Shown here piece by piece: positions 9,172-17,333 of a DNA stretch of 64,000 bases (position 1 is its first letter; each line of letters begins with the position of its first letter). Position numbers and translations under genes: made by a program. Source of the DNA: Terriglobales bacterium (GTDB taxonomy: Bacteria; Acidobacteriota; Terriglobia; Terriglobales; Acidobacteriaceae); contig DASSIZ010000014.1 of assembly GCA_035691485.1 (NCBI GenBank), forward strand, positions 1-64,000, read 5' to 3'. The notes beneath the pieces are model-generated. The model was not told the origin of the DNA. It saw only the letters and a list, made by a program, of their open reading frames with translations, and did no database searches.

Positions 9172-9195
9172 AGCGCGGTCCAACCGGGCCGCGCT
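9172..9195 (+). terminator. Possible terminator hairpin after the STAS gene
   Basis: AGCGCGG and CCGCGCT pair over seven bases around a 10-base loop shortly after the stop codon. Only a short T run follows, so it may be a weak terminator or an mRNA-end hairpin. Confidence 0.35.
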
Positions 9196-9249
9196 TCAGC
9201 CAAGCCACAGGCTCCGTGTGACAGATGATGCCACGGTCCGAGGACTTCT

Positions 9250-9696
9250 GTGAAAACCTTTGCCATCGTGCTCGCCTCGCTCCTGATGGGATCGGGCGCG
9301 GCGGCGAAGTGTATTCCCCACACCGAGGCGGAGAACAAGATCGGGGCGCAGGAGTGCGTGACGGGACAAGTGGTGAGCGTTGGGCAGAGCAAGAGCGGAA
9401 CGTTCTTCCTCAATTTCTGCCAGAACTACCGTGAATGTCCGTTTACGGTGGTGGTGTTCCCTTCCCACGTGAAAGATGTCGGCGACGTGCGCGCGCTGGA
9501 GGGAAAGACGATCGAAATTTTCGGGAAGATCACCAGCTGGCGTGGTCATGCGGAGATCGTACTGCGCGATGTGCGCCAGTTGAAGGGCGAGTCCGCAAAA
9601 CTTCCGCCGGTTCCGAAAGAATATGACGCGGAGCGGAAGGGGAAATTCAGTCCCAAGGCGCCATCTGCCCCCAAGAGCAAAGCATCGCCGCAGTAA
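9250..9696 (+). CDS. Small exported protein with predicted OB-like beta barrel
   Basis: The product has 148 residues and starts at GTG. Residues 1-19 are a signal peptide (hydrophobic run ending Gly-Ala-Ala-Ala). The mature part has Cys residues near 21, 36, 57 and 63 and alternating strands (C-V-T-G-Q-V-V-S-V, F-L-N-F, F-T-V-V-V-F, I-E-I-F-G-K-I) that look like an OB fold. Exported OB-fold proteins often bind nucleic acid or sugars, but no ligand can be named. The tail is a Lys/Pro/Ala/Ser-rich disordered segment. There is no clear operon partner. Confidence 0.65.
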   Translation: MKTFAIVLASLLMGSGAAAKCIPHTEAENKIGAQECVTGQVVSVGQSKSGTFFLNFCQNYRECPFTVVVFPSHVKDVGDVRALEGKTIEIFGKITSWRGHAEIVLRDVRQLKGESAKLPPVPKEYDAERKGKFSPKAPSAPKSKASPQ

Positions 9697-9831
9697 GGAA
9701 TTCGAAATTGGAAATTTGAGAATTTGAAATTGAAAATTCTAAGTTTGGAACAGGTACCAGACATCGACAATCAACGGCATACTCGAACCGTTTTCGAACC
9801 TCAAATTTTAAAATTGCAAATTTTCAATTCC
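9697..9831. repeat. AT-rich inverted repeat island
   Basis: Two AT-rich arms, one rich in GAAATTGGAAATTTGAGAA and one rich in TTTTAAAATTGCAAATTTTC, face each other in opposite orientation between two convergent genes. The composition contrasts sharply with the GC-rich surroundings. It could act as a bidirectional transcription end or be a dispersed repeat. Confidence 0.55.
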
Positions 9832-11015
9832 TACACCATTCCCTTCCGCAATTCCTCCAATTCATAGCGCGTGCCTCGCCAGATGATTCCGCGGTGACGA
9901 ATCGTGTGCGCGATAGAACGCAACATGGTGAACACGATGAGCAGCGCGCTGATCGGATGGAAAAGAAAGGTCCAGGCCGGCACCGCGGTCCGGCGTCCCA
10001 TGCCGACGTAGATGCCGGCAAGCGCAATGAGGGCAGCGGCGTAAGGAAGCTTGGGCCAGCGCGGCGCCAGGACAATTCCGATCAACGGCATGAGATTCAA
10101 AAAGAGCCAGAGCACACAAGCTCCCAGAGCCTTGGCGATACGGAATTGCATGAGCGCGAACAGGTTCTTGGTCAGGTTCCGCGAGAGGCCAAGAGCGCCG
10201 CGTCCCCAGGACCAGGGCAGCAGTCCCGGCCCGAAGACGTTCCGCTGCGCCAGCCGGCGAGCCTTGACGAGCTTGCCGAGTTTCATGTCCTCGATGACTT
10301 CGAGGCGGAGCGCGCTGAAGGTGCCGACAGTCTGGTAGGCGGCGCGGCGGATGAGATTGAACGGGCCGAGGCCGATGAAGTCGGCGGAGTCGGGATCGTC
10401 AACTTTCCATGGGCGATGCCCGAAAATGAACAGAAGCTGAAAGCCGCCAAGCATGATTTTTTCACCGGCGCTGTGAAGGATGTAACTGGGAAAAAGCACG
10501 AGGTGGTCGGCCTGCTGCTGCTCGGCGCAGCTAATCGCGCGGCGGAGGCAGTCGGGGCGGAAGCTAACGTCGGCGTCAGTGAAGAGAAGGTAGTCGCCGG
10601 TCGCCTGCTGTGCCGCCAGCCACATGGCGTGCGGCTTGCCCAGCCAACCGGGGGGCAAGTCGATGACGTGCAACACATGCAGCGGCGCGCCACTGTGGGC
10701 GGCAGCGAGGCGGGTAATGATTTCGCCGGTGGAGTCGGTGGAGCGGTCATTGATGGCGAAGACTTCGTAATTGGGGTAATCGAGCGCGAGCACCGAGCGC
10801 AGAGCGGCTTCGACGTGCGCGGCTTCGTTGCGGGCGGGAACGATGATTGAGACCTTGGGGTTGCCGGCTTTCGCTTGCCGGTTGGCGGTTTCAAAGGCGT
10901 GCCCTGCCCATTCGGGCATAGTGATATCCGGAACGCGCCGGATGTTGCGGCTGTCACGAAGGCGGTCGATCCAGATCCAGGCGAGCACCAAGCCGAAAAA
11001 CCACCACGCGATCAC
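9831..11015 (-). CDS. Membrane-bound family 2 glycosyltransferase
   Basis: The protein has 394 residues. It has one N-terminal membrane segment (1-20), a GT2 catalytic domain (about 54-290) and a hydrophobic C-terminal region (about 295-385). Catalytic features are V-S-I-I-V-P-A-R-N-E at the start, the donor-binding N-D-R-S-T-D-S and the metal-binding D-A-D at 147-149. The layout resembles carotenoid or lipid glycosyltransferases of the CrtQ type rather than ceramide-glucosyltransferase-like HpnI. It overlaps the upstream MFS gene by four bases, so both are one operon. The acceptor is probably a membrane lipid but is not identifiable. Confidence 0.8.
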   Translation of the reverse strand: MIAWWFFGLVLAWIWIDRLRDSRNIRRVPDITMPEWAGHAFETANRQAKAGNPKVSIIVPARNEAAHVEAALRSVLALDYPNYEVFAINDRSTDSTGEIITRLAAAHSGAPLHVLHVIDLPPGWLGKPHAMWLAAQQATGDYLLFTDADVSFRPDCLRRAISCAEQQQADHLVLFPSYILHSAGEKIMLGGFQLLFIFGHRPWKVDDPDSADFIGLGPFNLIRRAAYQTVGTFSALRLEVIEDMKLGKLVKARRLAQRNVFGPGLLPWSWGRGALGLSRNLTKNLFALMQFRIAKALGACVLWLFLNLMPLIGIVLAPRWPKLPYAAALIALAGIYVGMGRRTAVPAWTFLFHPISALLIVFTMLRSIAHTIRHRGIIWRGTRYELEELRKGMV

Positions 11016-12247
11016 AGGACGGCTCCCGCGGGTTGCGGTTCGTCAATTTTGATCGGAGGAGCGAACCGCTTGCCGTAATACAAAATGCCGGAAGCAATGC
11101 CGACGGCAACGATGGCGGCGAGAAAACCAGTCTGCAGCGAACTGCGGTCGGAGATGTATCCGACCAAGGTAGGAGAGAAGGCGTCGCCGAGAAGGTGAAT
11201 CGTGAACAGGTTGACGGCGATGGCAGTTGCACGGATGTGGGCGCCGACAGAGTTCACGACAGCGGCGTTGAGCGGCGCCATGTTCAGGAAAAGCAGAAAT
11301 TCAGTGAGGAACATGGATGGATACATCCATGAGCCATGGCTGGTGATGGCGACCAGCATGACCGGAAGAGCGATCAGCATGGTAATGGACGAAACAATGT
11401 AGTAGCCGCCGCGGTTTTTGCGCAGAAAGCGGTCGCCGATCCAGCCTCCGAGCAAGGTGGCGAAGACGGCGTTGAACGCGGTGATGCCGCCAAAAATCAG
11501 GTTGGCTTTTTCCAGCGGCTCGTGACGCATGCGAGAGAGGAAGGTCGGCATCCAGACCTGGAGAGCGCCGACACCGAAGGTCCACATCGCCATGCCGAGG
11601 GTGGCGGTCCAGAAGGCGCCATTGCGGACCAGGCCGCGAACCGTGGCGCGCTCGCGTGTCTCAGGAAGCGTGTCTTGCATGCCGCGGGCAGGTTCGGGGA
11701 TAAATGCGAGAGCGGCGGCGAGGAGGAAACCCGGAACGGCAGCGACGTAGAAAGGGGCGCGCCAGCCATGGATTTTGCTGACGCTGCCACCCACGATGTA
11801 ACCAACGGCAGTGCCGAGACCGATGCAGAGGTAGAAAACGCCGAGAACGCGCCCGCGCTTCGCTTCCGGAAAAAGATCGGCGAGGAAGGATGGCGCAATG
11901 GTCACAAACGTGGCTTCGCCGATGCCGACCACCGTGTGGCGGATGAAGAGGGTGCGGAAATCGAAGGTGGCGGCGGTCAGCAGCGTGGCGGCGCTCCACA
12001 CGATGGCGCCGGCCACCATGATGCCGCGGCGCTGCACGCGGTCAGCGAGCACGCCGATCAGGGGCGCGGTGAACATATAGCAAAAGAAGAAGGCGGTGGT
12101 AAGCAGGCCGAACTCGGCGTCGGTGCGGTGAAATTCGTTTTGCACCAGCGGCTGCACGGCGAAGAGAACGGAGCGGTCAACATAATTAAAGAAGTTCAGG
12201 CCGGTGAGGATGGTGAGGGCGGCGACAGGGTGGGCGGCACGGCGCAT
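11012..12247 (-). CDS. MFS transporter, Spinster-like
   Basis: The 411-residue protein has 12 predicted membrane segments of the major facilitator fold. Motif A is seen between segments 2 and 3 (G-V-L-A-D-R-V-Q-R-R). The first segment contains N-F-F-N-Y-V-D-R, a signature of the Spinster/Spns-like group. The substrate is unknown; relatives move lipids or organic acids. It shares an operon with the membrane glycosyltransferase, which suggests a lipid or glycolipid theme. Confidence 0.82.
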   Translation of the reverse strand: MRRAAHPVAALTILTGLNFFNYVDRSVLFAVQPLVQNEFHRTDAEFGLLTTAFFFCYMFTAPLIGVLADRVQRRGIMVAGAIVWSAATLLTAATFDFRTLFIRHTVVGIGEATFVTIAPSFLADLFPEAKRGRVLGVFYLCIGLGTAVGYIVGGSVSKIHGWRAPFYVAAVPGFLLAAALAFIPEPARGMQDTLPETRERATVRGLVRNGAFWTATLGMAMWTFGVGALQVWMPTFLSRMRHEPLEKANLIFGGITAFNAVFATLLGGWIGDRFLRKNRGGYYIVSSITMLIALPVMLVAITSHGSWMYPSMFLTEFLLFLNMAPLNAAVVNSVGAHIRATAIAVNLFTIHLLGDAFSPTLVGYISDRSSLQTGFLAAIVAVGIASGILYYGKRFAPPIKIDEPQPAGAVL

Positions 12248-12331
12248 GCGTGATTGGGGAATATAGCAGTTGGAAGGGGCTGGGGGTTAGGGGCCGAGTG
12301 GCTGTGCCGGGAAGCGGATGCCGCTTAATGA

Positions 12332-12727
12332 CTACTTTCGTCGTGGCCAGCGGGCGATGACCGTGCTGCCGATGCCGCCGCGTGCGTTGAATTCGCCGGT
12401 AACCTCGGCCCAAATGGGGCGAGCGGCGCGAACCACGTCTTCCAGGACGCGGTTGACAATGTTCTCCTGGAAGATGCCGAGATTGCGGTAGGTGAGCAGG
12501 TACTCCTTCAGCGACTTGAGTTCGAGGCAGCGCTGGTCGGGCATATAGCGAAGAGTGAGGACGCCGAAGTCGGGCAAACCGGTCTTGGGACAGACGGAGG
12601 TAAATTCCGGGATCTCGATGAGGATTTCGTATTTCGGAAACTGATTGGGCCAGGTTTCGATGTCGGGAAATCTGGCGTCGAGACCGGAGCGCGCGTGTTC
12701 AGGGGTGTAGCGTGGAGTCCTCGGCAT
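12332..12727 (-). CDS. queF: NADPH-dependent 7-cyano-7-deazaguanine reductase QueF
   Basis: This is the short, single-domain (YkvM-type) QueF of 131 residues. It reduces preQ0 to preQ1 in the queuosine tRNA-modification pathway. The catalytic Cys46 lies in T-S-V-C-P-K-T-G-L-P-D-F, with Asp53 following. The NADPH-binding region includes L-E-L-K-S-L-K and the C-terminal catalytic Q-E-N-I-V-N-R segment. No other queuosine genes are nearby. Confidence 0.95.
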   Translation of the reverse strand: MPRTPRYTPEHARSGLDARFPDIETWPNQFPKYEILIEIPEFTSVCPKTGLPDFGVLTLRYMPDQRCLELKSLKEYLLTYRNLGIFQENIVNRVLEDVVRAARPIWAEVTGEFNARGGIGSTVIARWPRRK

Positions 12728-12811
12728 CGCGATTTATTGTAAATGGCGGTTGAGGGTTGGCCTAACCGCGGAATTTCCCCGTCAGCTTAAAGTCCGAGAA
12801 CCATAAATGTA

Positions 12812-13759
12812 CTACGCGGCCTGGTCCTTGGCCTTTTCGGCTTCGGTGCGAAGGTCTTCTTCCCAGGCGGGGCGGACGCGGATGGCGTGCGGCGGAGGCT
12901 GCTTCAGGGGGAGGCGTCCGTGTCCGGCGGCTTTGAGCAATTCGCTATTGAACTCCGCACCGACCAGGATCATGAACCAGCTGTAGTAGAGCCAAGCCAT
13001 CAGGGCAACGGCACCGGCCAGCGTTCCGTACGTCTTGTTGTAGTTGGCAAAGCTGCGGAAGTAGAAACCCAGGGCGCTGGAAGTGGCGATCCAAAATCCT
13101 ACGCCAATGGCCGCTCCGGGAAGGGTGGCCCAGAAACGTTGTTTGACGTTGGGCGCCTGGAAGAATGTTACTTCCACGGCCAGCACCATGAAGGAGACGG
13201 AAAAAATCCAGCGCAGGATAGGCCACGAATAGGCGAACTGTTGGCTGAGACCGACCTTGGCAGCGAGCCATCCGCCGAATTCAGGTCCGACGAACATGAG
13301 GGCTACGCCGAGGACCATGAGGATGCCGGTAACGAACATCAGCTCGATGGCGAGCAGGCGCGTCTTCCAGAAGGGGCGGGTTTCCGGAACGTTATAGGCG
13401 ACATTAAGGGCCTCGATAAGGAAAGAGAATCCCCCTGAGGCCGCCCAAAGTGTGCCGAGAATTCCGAAGGTCAGGAAACTGCCTTGATGGGGAGTGATGA
13501 TCTGGTTGAGAACGGCGCGAACCAGACCCATGCTGTCCGGAGGAACGAACTGTGCCATGGCGGCGAGGATGCGGTCGAACAGGTTGGGTATGGGAAGATA
13601 GCCGACCACCGCTGCCGCCAGAATCAGCAGCGGGAACAGCGACATGACAAAGTAGTACGACAAACCGGCAGCCATCGCCATAATGTGGTTGTCGAGAATG
13701 TCGGCGTAGGCTTTCTTGAAGATGTCGAAGTATTTGAGGACTTCCCTGATTCGGCCCAT
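12812..13759 (-). CDS. YihY/BrkB-family inner-membrane protein
   Basis: The protein has 315 residues from the chosen Met and six predicted membrane segments of the YihY (UPF0761) family, once misnamed ribonuclease BN. The first segment contains the typical A-A-G-L-S-Y-Y-F-V-M-S-L-F-P-L pattern. The C-terminus is charged and cytoplasmic. An open frame continues 29 codons upstream, but the Met before G-R-I-R-E-V-L matches the family start better. Its role is unknown; transport of lipids or solutes has been suggested for the family. Confidence 0.8.
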   Translation of the reverse strand: MGRIREVLKYFDIFKKAYADILDNHIMAMAAGLSYYFVMSLFPLLILAAAVVGYLPIPNLFDRILAAMAQFVPPDSMGLVRAVLNQIITPHQGSFLTFGILGTLWAASGGFSFLIEALNVAYNVPETRPFWKTRLLAIELMFVTGILMVLGVALMFVGPEFGGWLAAKVGLSQQFAYSWPILRWIFSVSFMVLAVEVTFFQAPNVKQRFWATLPGAAIGVGFWIATSSALGFYFRSFANYNKTYGTLAGAVALMAWLYYSWFMILVGAEFNSELLKAAGHGRLPLKQPPPHAIRVRPAWEEDLRTEAEKAKDQAA

Positions 13760-13908
13760 AAACGCGCCCCACGAATTCTTTCGATGCCGGATTGCGGCGG
13801 GAAGTCGAATCATTCGTAAGCTCCAGACATCTAAAGAGCTTTGCAAGCTGGCGAAAAGATTGAGCGAAACTTCAGGTCCGGCGCGGTGTCTTACTAGATA
13901 CGTATGTC

Positions 13909-13936
13909 TTTGAGTGGATTACGGTTAAGTTATACT
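13909..13936 (+). promoter_or_regulatory. Possible sigma-70 promoter of the adaptor gene
   Basis: TTTGAG (13909-13914) and TATACT (13931-13936) are separated by 16 bases. The -10 element lies only about 12 bases before the ATG, so a transcript from here would have a very short or no leader. No Shine-Dalgarno sequence is visible, which agrees with this. Confidence 0.35.
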
Positions 13937-13948
13937 GGTTGATTGGCA

Positions 13949-15208
13949 ATGGCCAGGCAGCAGAATCCGAAAGGCGGCTGGTACGGCCGGGTGCACCGGC
14001 TGTGGGTGATCCTGGCCGCGATTGTGGTAGCGGTGATCATCCTGGCGGCGTTCATGTCGCGTCGGCGTGAAGTGCCGGTACACACCGCCAAAGCCAGCCG
14101 GGAGACGATTACCGCGACGGTGCAAACCAACGGCAAAATCGAGCCGATCAACAATTTTGAGGCGCACTCGCCGGCGGCCACAGCGGTGAAGCGAGTACTG
14201 GTCCGGGAAGGCCAACATGTGAAGGCCGGGCAACTGCTGGTGGAGCTGGATAACGCCGGGTTCCGCTCGCAGGCGGCGCGGGCACAGGCGCAGATTCGAG
14301 CCGCCGAGGCGGATTTGAACTCGGTGCGCAGCGGCGGAACGCGCGAGGAAGTTTTGACAACGCAATCGCAATTGACCACCGCCAGGGCCCAGCGGGATGC
14401 GGCGCAACGAAATCTGCAAGCGATGCGCGCACTGCAGGAGCGCGGCGCGGCTTCGCCGGGAGAGGTAGCGGACGCGGAAAATCGGCTGAAGGTGGCGCAA
14501 GCGCAGGTTTCGTTGCTGGAGCAGAAACTAAGTTCGCGATATTCGGGGCCCGAGGTGGCCAAGGTCCAGGCGCAGAAGGACGACGCCAAGGCGGCCTACA
14601 CGGCGGCAGAAGAACTTCTGCGGCAAACCAACGTTACCGCGCCGCACGATGGCCTGGTGTATTACCTGCCGGTTCATGCCGGGCAGTTTGTCGCGACCGG
14701 CGAATTGCTGGTCGAGGTAGCCGACCTGCAGAAAGTACAGTTACGGGCCTTCGTCGACGAGCCTGACGTGGGCCGACTGCAGCCCGGACAGCAGGTGAGG
14801 GTCACCTGGGATGCGCTTCCCAACACGAGCTGGGACGGGAAGATAACGCAGGTACCGACGACGGTAGTTACTCTCGGCACGCGCAACGTGGGCCAGTTCA
14901 CTTGCATGGTGGAGAATCCCGAAGAGAAACTTTTGCCGAACGTGAACGTTAATGTAACCATCGTTACGGCAAAGCACGACAATGCGCTGACCGTGCCGCG
15001 CGAGGCCATTCACCAGGATGACGGCAAGCGCTTCGTTTACCAGGTCGTGGACGGGGAGTTGGTCCGGAGGGACGTGCAAACTTCATTGGCAAATCTCACC
15101 AGGATGGAAGTCACCCAAGGACTGCAGGACGGCGCAGTAGTCGCGCTGAACGCGGAGAACCAGCAGACGCTGAAGCCGGGCATCTCGGTACGGGTGGTAC
15201 AGGAATAA
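13949..15208 (+). CDS. HlyD/MacA-type periplasmic adaptor subunit
   Basis: This 419-residue protein has an N-terminal membrane anchor (about 20-40), a split lipoyl/barrel-sandwich domain (V-K-R-V-L-V-R-E-G-Q-H-V-K-A-G-Q-L-L), a long Ala/Gln/Glu-rich coiled-coil hairpin (about 85-205) and a beta-barrel domain. It is the membrane-fusion part of a tripartite exporter. A TTG two codons earlier is open but the ATG is preferred. It is followed with a one-base overlap by a TPR protein. The best partners are the MacB-like permease and TolC-like gene 4-7 kb downstream, although they are not in the same transcript. Confidence 0.88.
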   Translation: MARQQNPKGGWYGRVHRLWVILAAIVVAVIILAAFMSRRREVPVHTAKASRETITATVQTNGKIEPINNFEAHSPAATAVKRVLVREGQHVKAGQLLVELDNAGFRSQAARAQAQIRAAEADLNSVRSGGTREEVLTTQSQLTTARAQRDAAQRNLQAMRALQERGAASPGEVADAENRLKVAQAQVSLLEQKLSSRYSGPEVAKVQAQKDDAKAAYTAAEELLRQTNVTAPHDGLVYYLPVHAGQFVATGELLVEVADLQKVQLRAFVDEPDVGRLQPGQQVRVTWDALPNTSWDGKITQVPTTVVTLGTRNVGQFTCMVENPEEKLLPNVNVNVTIVTAKHDNALTVPREAIHQDDGKRFVYQVVDGELVRRDVQTSLANLTRMEVTQGLQDGAVVALNAENQQTLKPGISVRVVQE

Positions 15209-16212
15209 TGAGAAAAACTGGATTGATGATCACCGCTCTGTTGGCCTTAAGCCTGGGCGTCGCCCGGGCCGGCGCGACGACGGAAGGGGCAACCAACACG
15301 GCGCCGGTCACACTGGGAGCGAAGGACCTGTTGTCGGCGGGGCGGGTGGACGAAGCGATCAAGGCGTTGGACCTGCGGCTGAAGAATGCGCCGAGCGATG
15401 CCGAGGCGTATAACCTGCTTTCGCGCAGTTATTACGCCAAGCAGAAGTGGGATTCGGCAATTCAGGCGGGCGAGAAGGCAGTCAGCCTGGCGCCGAAAGT
15501 CAGCGAGTATCACATGTGGCTGGGCCGGGCGTATGCCGAGAAAGCCGACCATTCGAACTTCGTCACGGCGGCAAAGCTGACCAAGCAAATCCGCCAGGAA
15601 TTTGAACACGCGGTTGAGTTGGATGCCTCCAACGTGGCGGCGCGTTCCGATCTAGCAGAGTTCTACCTGGAAGCGCCTGGGTTCATGGGCGGCGGAAAGA
15701 GCAAGGCGCGGCGCGAGGCGGATGCCATCGCGCAGCAGGACGAGGCGCTTGCGCACTGGCTGCAGGCGAGCATCCTGGCGAAAGAAAATAAATTCGATGA
15801 GGCGGAGCGGGAATACCGCGCCGCCATCGAGGCCAGCCATAACCAGGGCAGCTACTGGCTGAATCTGGCCTCGTTCTACAGCCGGCAGAAGCGACTGGAT
15901 GAAATGGAGATGGCGATCACGCAAGCGATCGCGGCGAACAAGAAACGCCCGACGGTGCTGTTTGACGCGGCGCAGATCCTGTTCGGCGCGGGGAGAAACC
16001 TTGTGGGCGCCGCCAACTGTGTCCGTAAGTACCTGGCGGGCGGCGCGACGGTCGAGGAAGCTCCGGCATTCCAGGCGCATTACCTGCTGGGGTCGATCCT
16101 GGAGAAGCAAGGCGACAAGGCGGGCGCGGCGGCGGAATATAAGGCAGCCCTGGCCTTGGCCAGCGACTACGACCGGGCACGCGAGGCGCTCGACAGGTTG
16201 AACAGCAAGTAA
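15208..16212 (+). CDS. Exported TPR-repeat protein
   Basis: The 334-residue product starts with a signal peptide (to about residue 22, Ala-Arg-Ala-Gly). The rest consists of tetratricopeptide-like helix pairs, with clear repeats around 37-70, 71-104, 185-218 and 285-330. A Gly-rich loop (F-M-G-G-G-K-S-K) interrupts the middle. It overlaps the adaptor gene by one base (TAATG), so it is probably a periplasmic scaffold produced together with the exporter. The partner is not predictable. Confidence 0.82.
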   Translation: MRKTGLMITALLALSLGVARAGATTEGATNTAPVTLGAKDLLSAGRVDEAIKALDLRLKNAPSDAEAYNLLSRSYYAKQKWDSAIQAGEKAVSLAPKVSEYHMWLGRAYAEKADHSNFVTAAKLTKQIRQEFEHAVELDASNVAARSDLAEFYLEAPGFMGGGKSKARREADAIAQQDEALAHWLQASILAKENKFDEAEREYRAAIEASHNQGSYWLNLASFYSRQKRLDEMEMAITQAIAANKKRPTVLFDAAQILFGAGRNLVGAANCVRKYLAGGATVEEAPAFQAHYLLGSILEKQGDKAGAAAEYKAALALASDYDRAREALDRLNSK

Positions 16213-16234
16213 ATTTCAGAATTCAGAGTGGAAG

Positions 16235-16266
16235 CCGGCACATCCTTGGGTGTGCCTTTTTCTTTT
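16235..16266 (+). terminator. Rho-independent terminator after the adaptor-TPR operon
   Basis: GGCACA and TGTGCC pair over six bases around an eight-base loop, directly followed by TTTTTCTTTT. It lies 25 bases after the stop codon and closes the two-gene unit. Confidence 0.8.
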
Positions 16267-16352
16267 GGCTGAAGCCGACCCACCACAGCCACGTCCGGGA
16301 CGACGCCAAAACGGGGTACAACTCAGCTTCCATTCGTCCCCTCTTAGAGAGT

Positions 16353-17315
16353 GTGCGCGACTCCGTCTTGCGGTTCTCTGCTCTGCTACTCACGTCGGCG
16401 GTGGCACTTCAGCTCTGCGCTTGCGGCGGGGCTGCGGGGGTTACAAACTCCGCGGTCGGGGCCCTGACCACGGGACCATCAGCAGCAGGAGCACCATCGT
16501 TCCCGCGGTTTGCGAACGTGGTCGTCGTGTTGGAGGAGAACCACAGCTATTCCCAGGTGATCGGCAATTCCGCGATGCCCTTCCTGAATCAGTTGGCTAC
16601 CGCGAACTCGGTCGCGACGCAGTACGATGCCAACGCCCATCCTTCGCTTCCGAACTACTTCATGCTGACGACCGGGCAGTTGATCACAATGGACGATAAA
16701 TTTCCTGGCCCGGTAGCGGACGACAACATGGTCCGCGAACTGGTGACTGCCGGAAAGAGTTGGAAGTCGTACGCCGAGAGCTTGCCGTCGGTCGGTTACA
16801 CGGGAGGGGACAAGTATCCCTACGTGAAGCACCACAATCCGTTTGCCTATTTCACGGACGTGATTGGCACAGCGCAGGCAGCGAACCTGGTGCCCTTCCC
16901 GCAATTCAGCGCCGATCTGAGCGCGGGGCAGCTGCCGAGTTTTTCGTTCATCATCCCGAACCTGCAACACAACGCGCACGATTGTCTGAATGGCGGGACG
17001 ACCTGCTCCGATAATGACAAACTGGCGGCCGCCGATACGTGGCTGCAACAGAACATCGGGCCTCTTCTGAATGACCCGAACTTTCAAGCGAGCGGGCTAC
17101 TAATTGTCGTGTTCGATGAAGGCGCGCTCTCGGACCTGGCAGGCGGTGGCGGGCACGTCGCCATGGTGATGGCGGGAACCGGGGTAAAGAAAGGTTTTCA
17201 ATCGAACGTCAGCCACGATCACGCGGCGCTGTTGCGGCTCGTCCTGAAGGGGCTCGGGGTACCGAACCTGCCCGGTTCGGCGGCCATCGCGGGCGACATG
17301 GCCGAGTTCTTCTAG
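16353..17315 (+). CDS. Exported phosphoesterase (phospholipase C/acid phosphatase family)
   Basis: The 320-residue product begins at GTG. The N-terminus is a signal sequence with Leu-Cys-Ala-Cys-Gly-Gly near 21-26, so it may be a lipoprotein. The mature domain fits the PF04185 phosphoesterase family: V-V-V-L-E-E-N-H-S-Y at the first metal-binding strand, H-P-S-L-P-N-Y near the catalytic site, F-D-E-G followed by G-G-G-G-H-V and a final S-H-D-H-A-A-L-L-R motif. Relatives hydrolyse phosphate mono- or diesters, including phospholipids. The gene is flanked by a terminator and stands alone. Confidence 0.82.
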   Translation: MRDSVLRFSALLLTSAVALQLCACGGAAGVTNSAVGALTTGPSAAGAPSFPRFANVVVVLEENHSYSQVIGNSAMPFLNQLATANSVATQYDANAHPSLPNYFMLTTGQLITMDDKFPGPVADDNMVRELVTAGKSWKSYAESLPSVGYTGGDKYPYVKHHNPFAYFTDVIGTAQAANLVPFPQFSADLSAGQLPSFSFIIPNLQHNAHDCLNGGTTCSDNDKLAAADTWLQQNIGPLLNDPNFQASGLLIVVFDEGALSDLAGGGGHVAMVMAGTGVKKGFQSNVSHDHAALLRLVLKGLGVPNLPGSAAIAGDMAEFF

Positions 17316-17333
17316 GAGACGTCAGCTACACGG

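Noticed and set aside
9831-11015. Assignment of the membrane glycosyltransferase as HpnI
   Set aside because: HpnI is ceramide-glucosyltransferase-like. Here the motifs are of the CrtQ-like GT2 type, and the gene is in an operon with an MFS carrier 11 kb from hpnJ.
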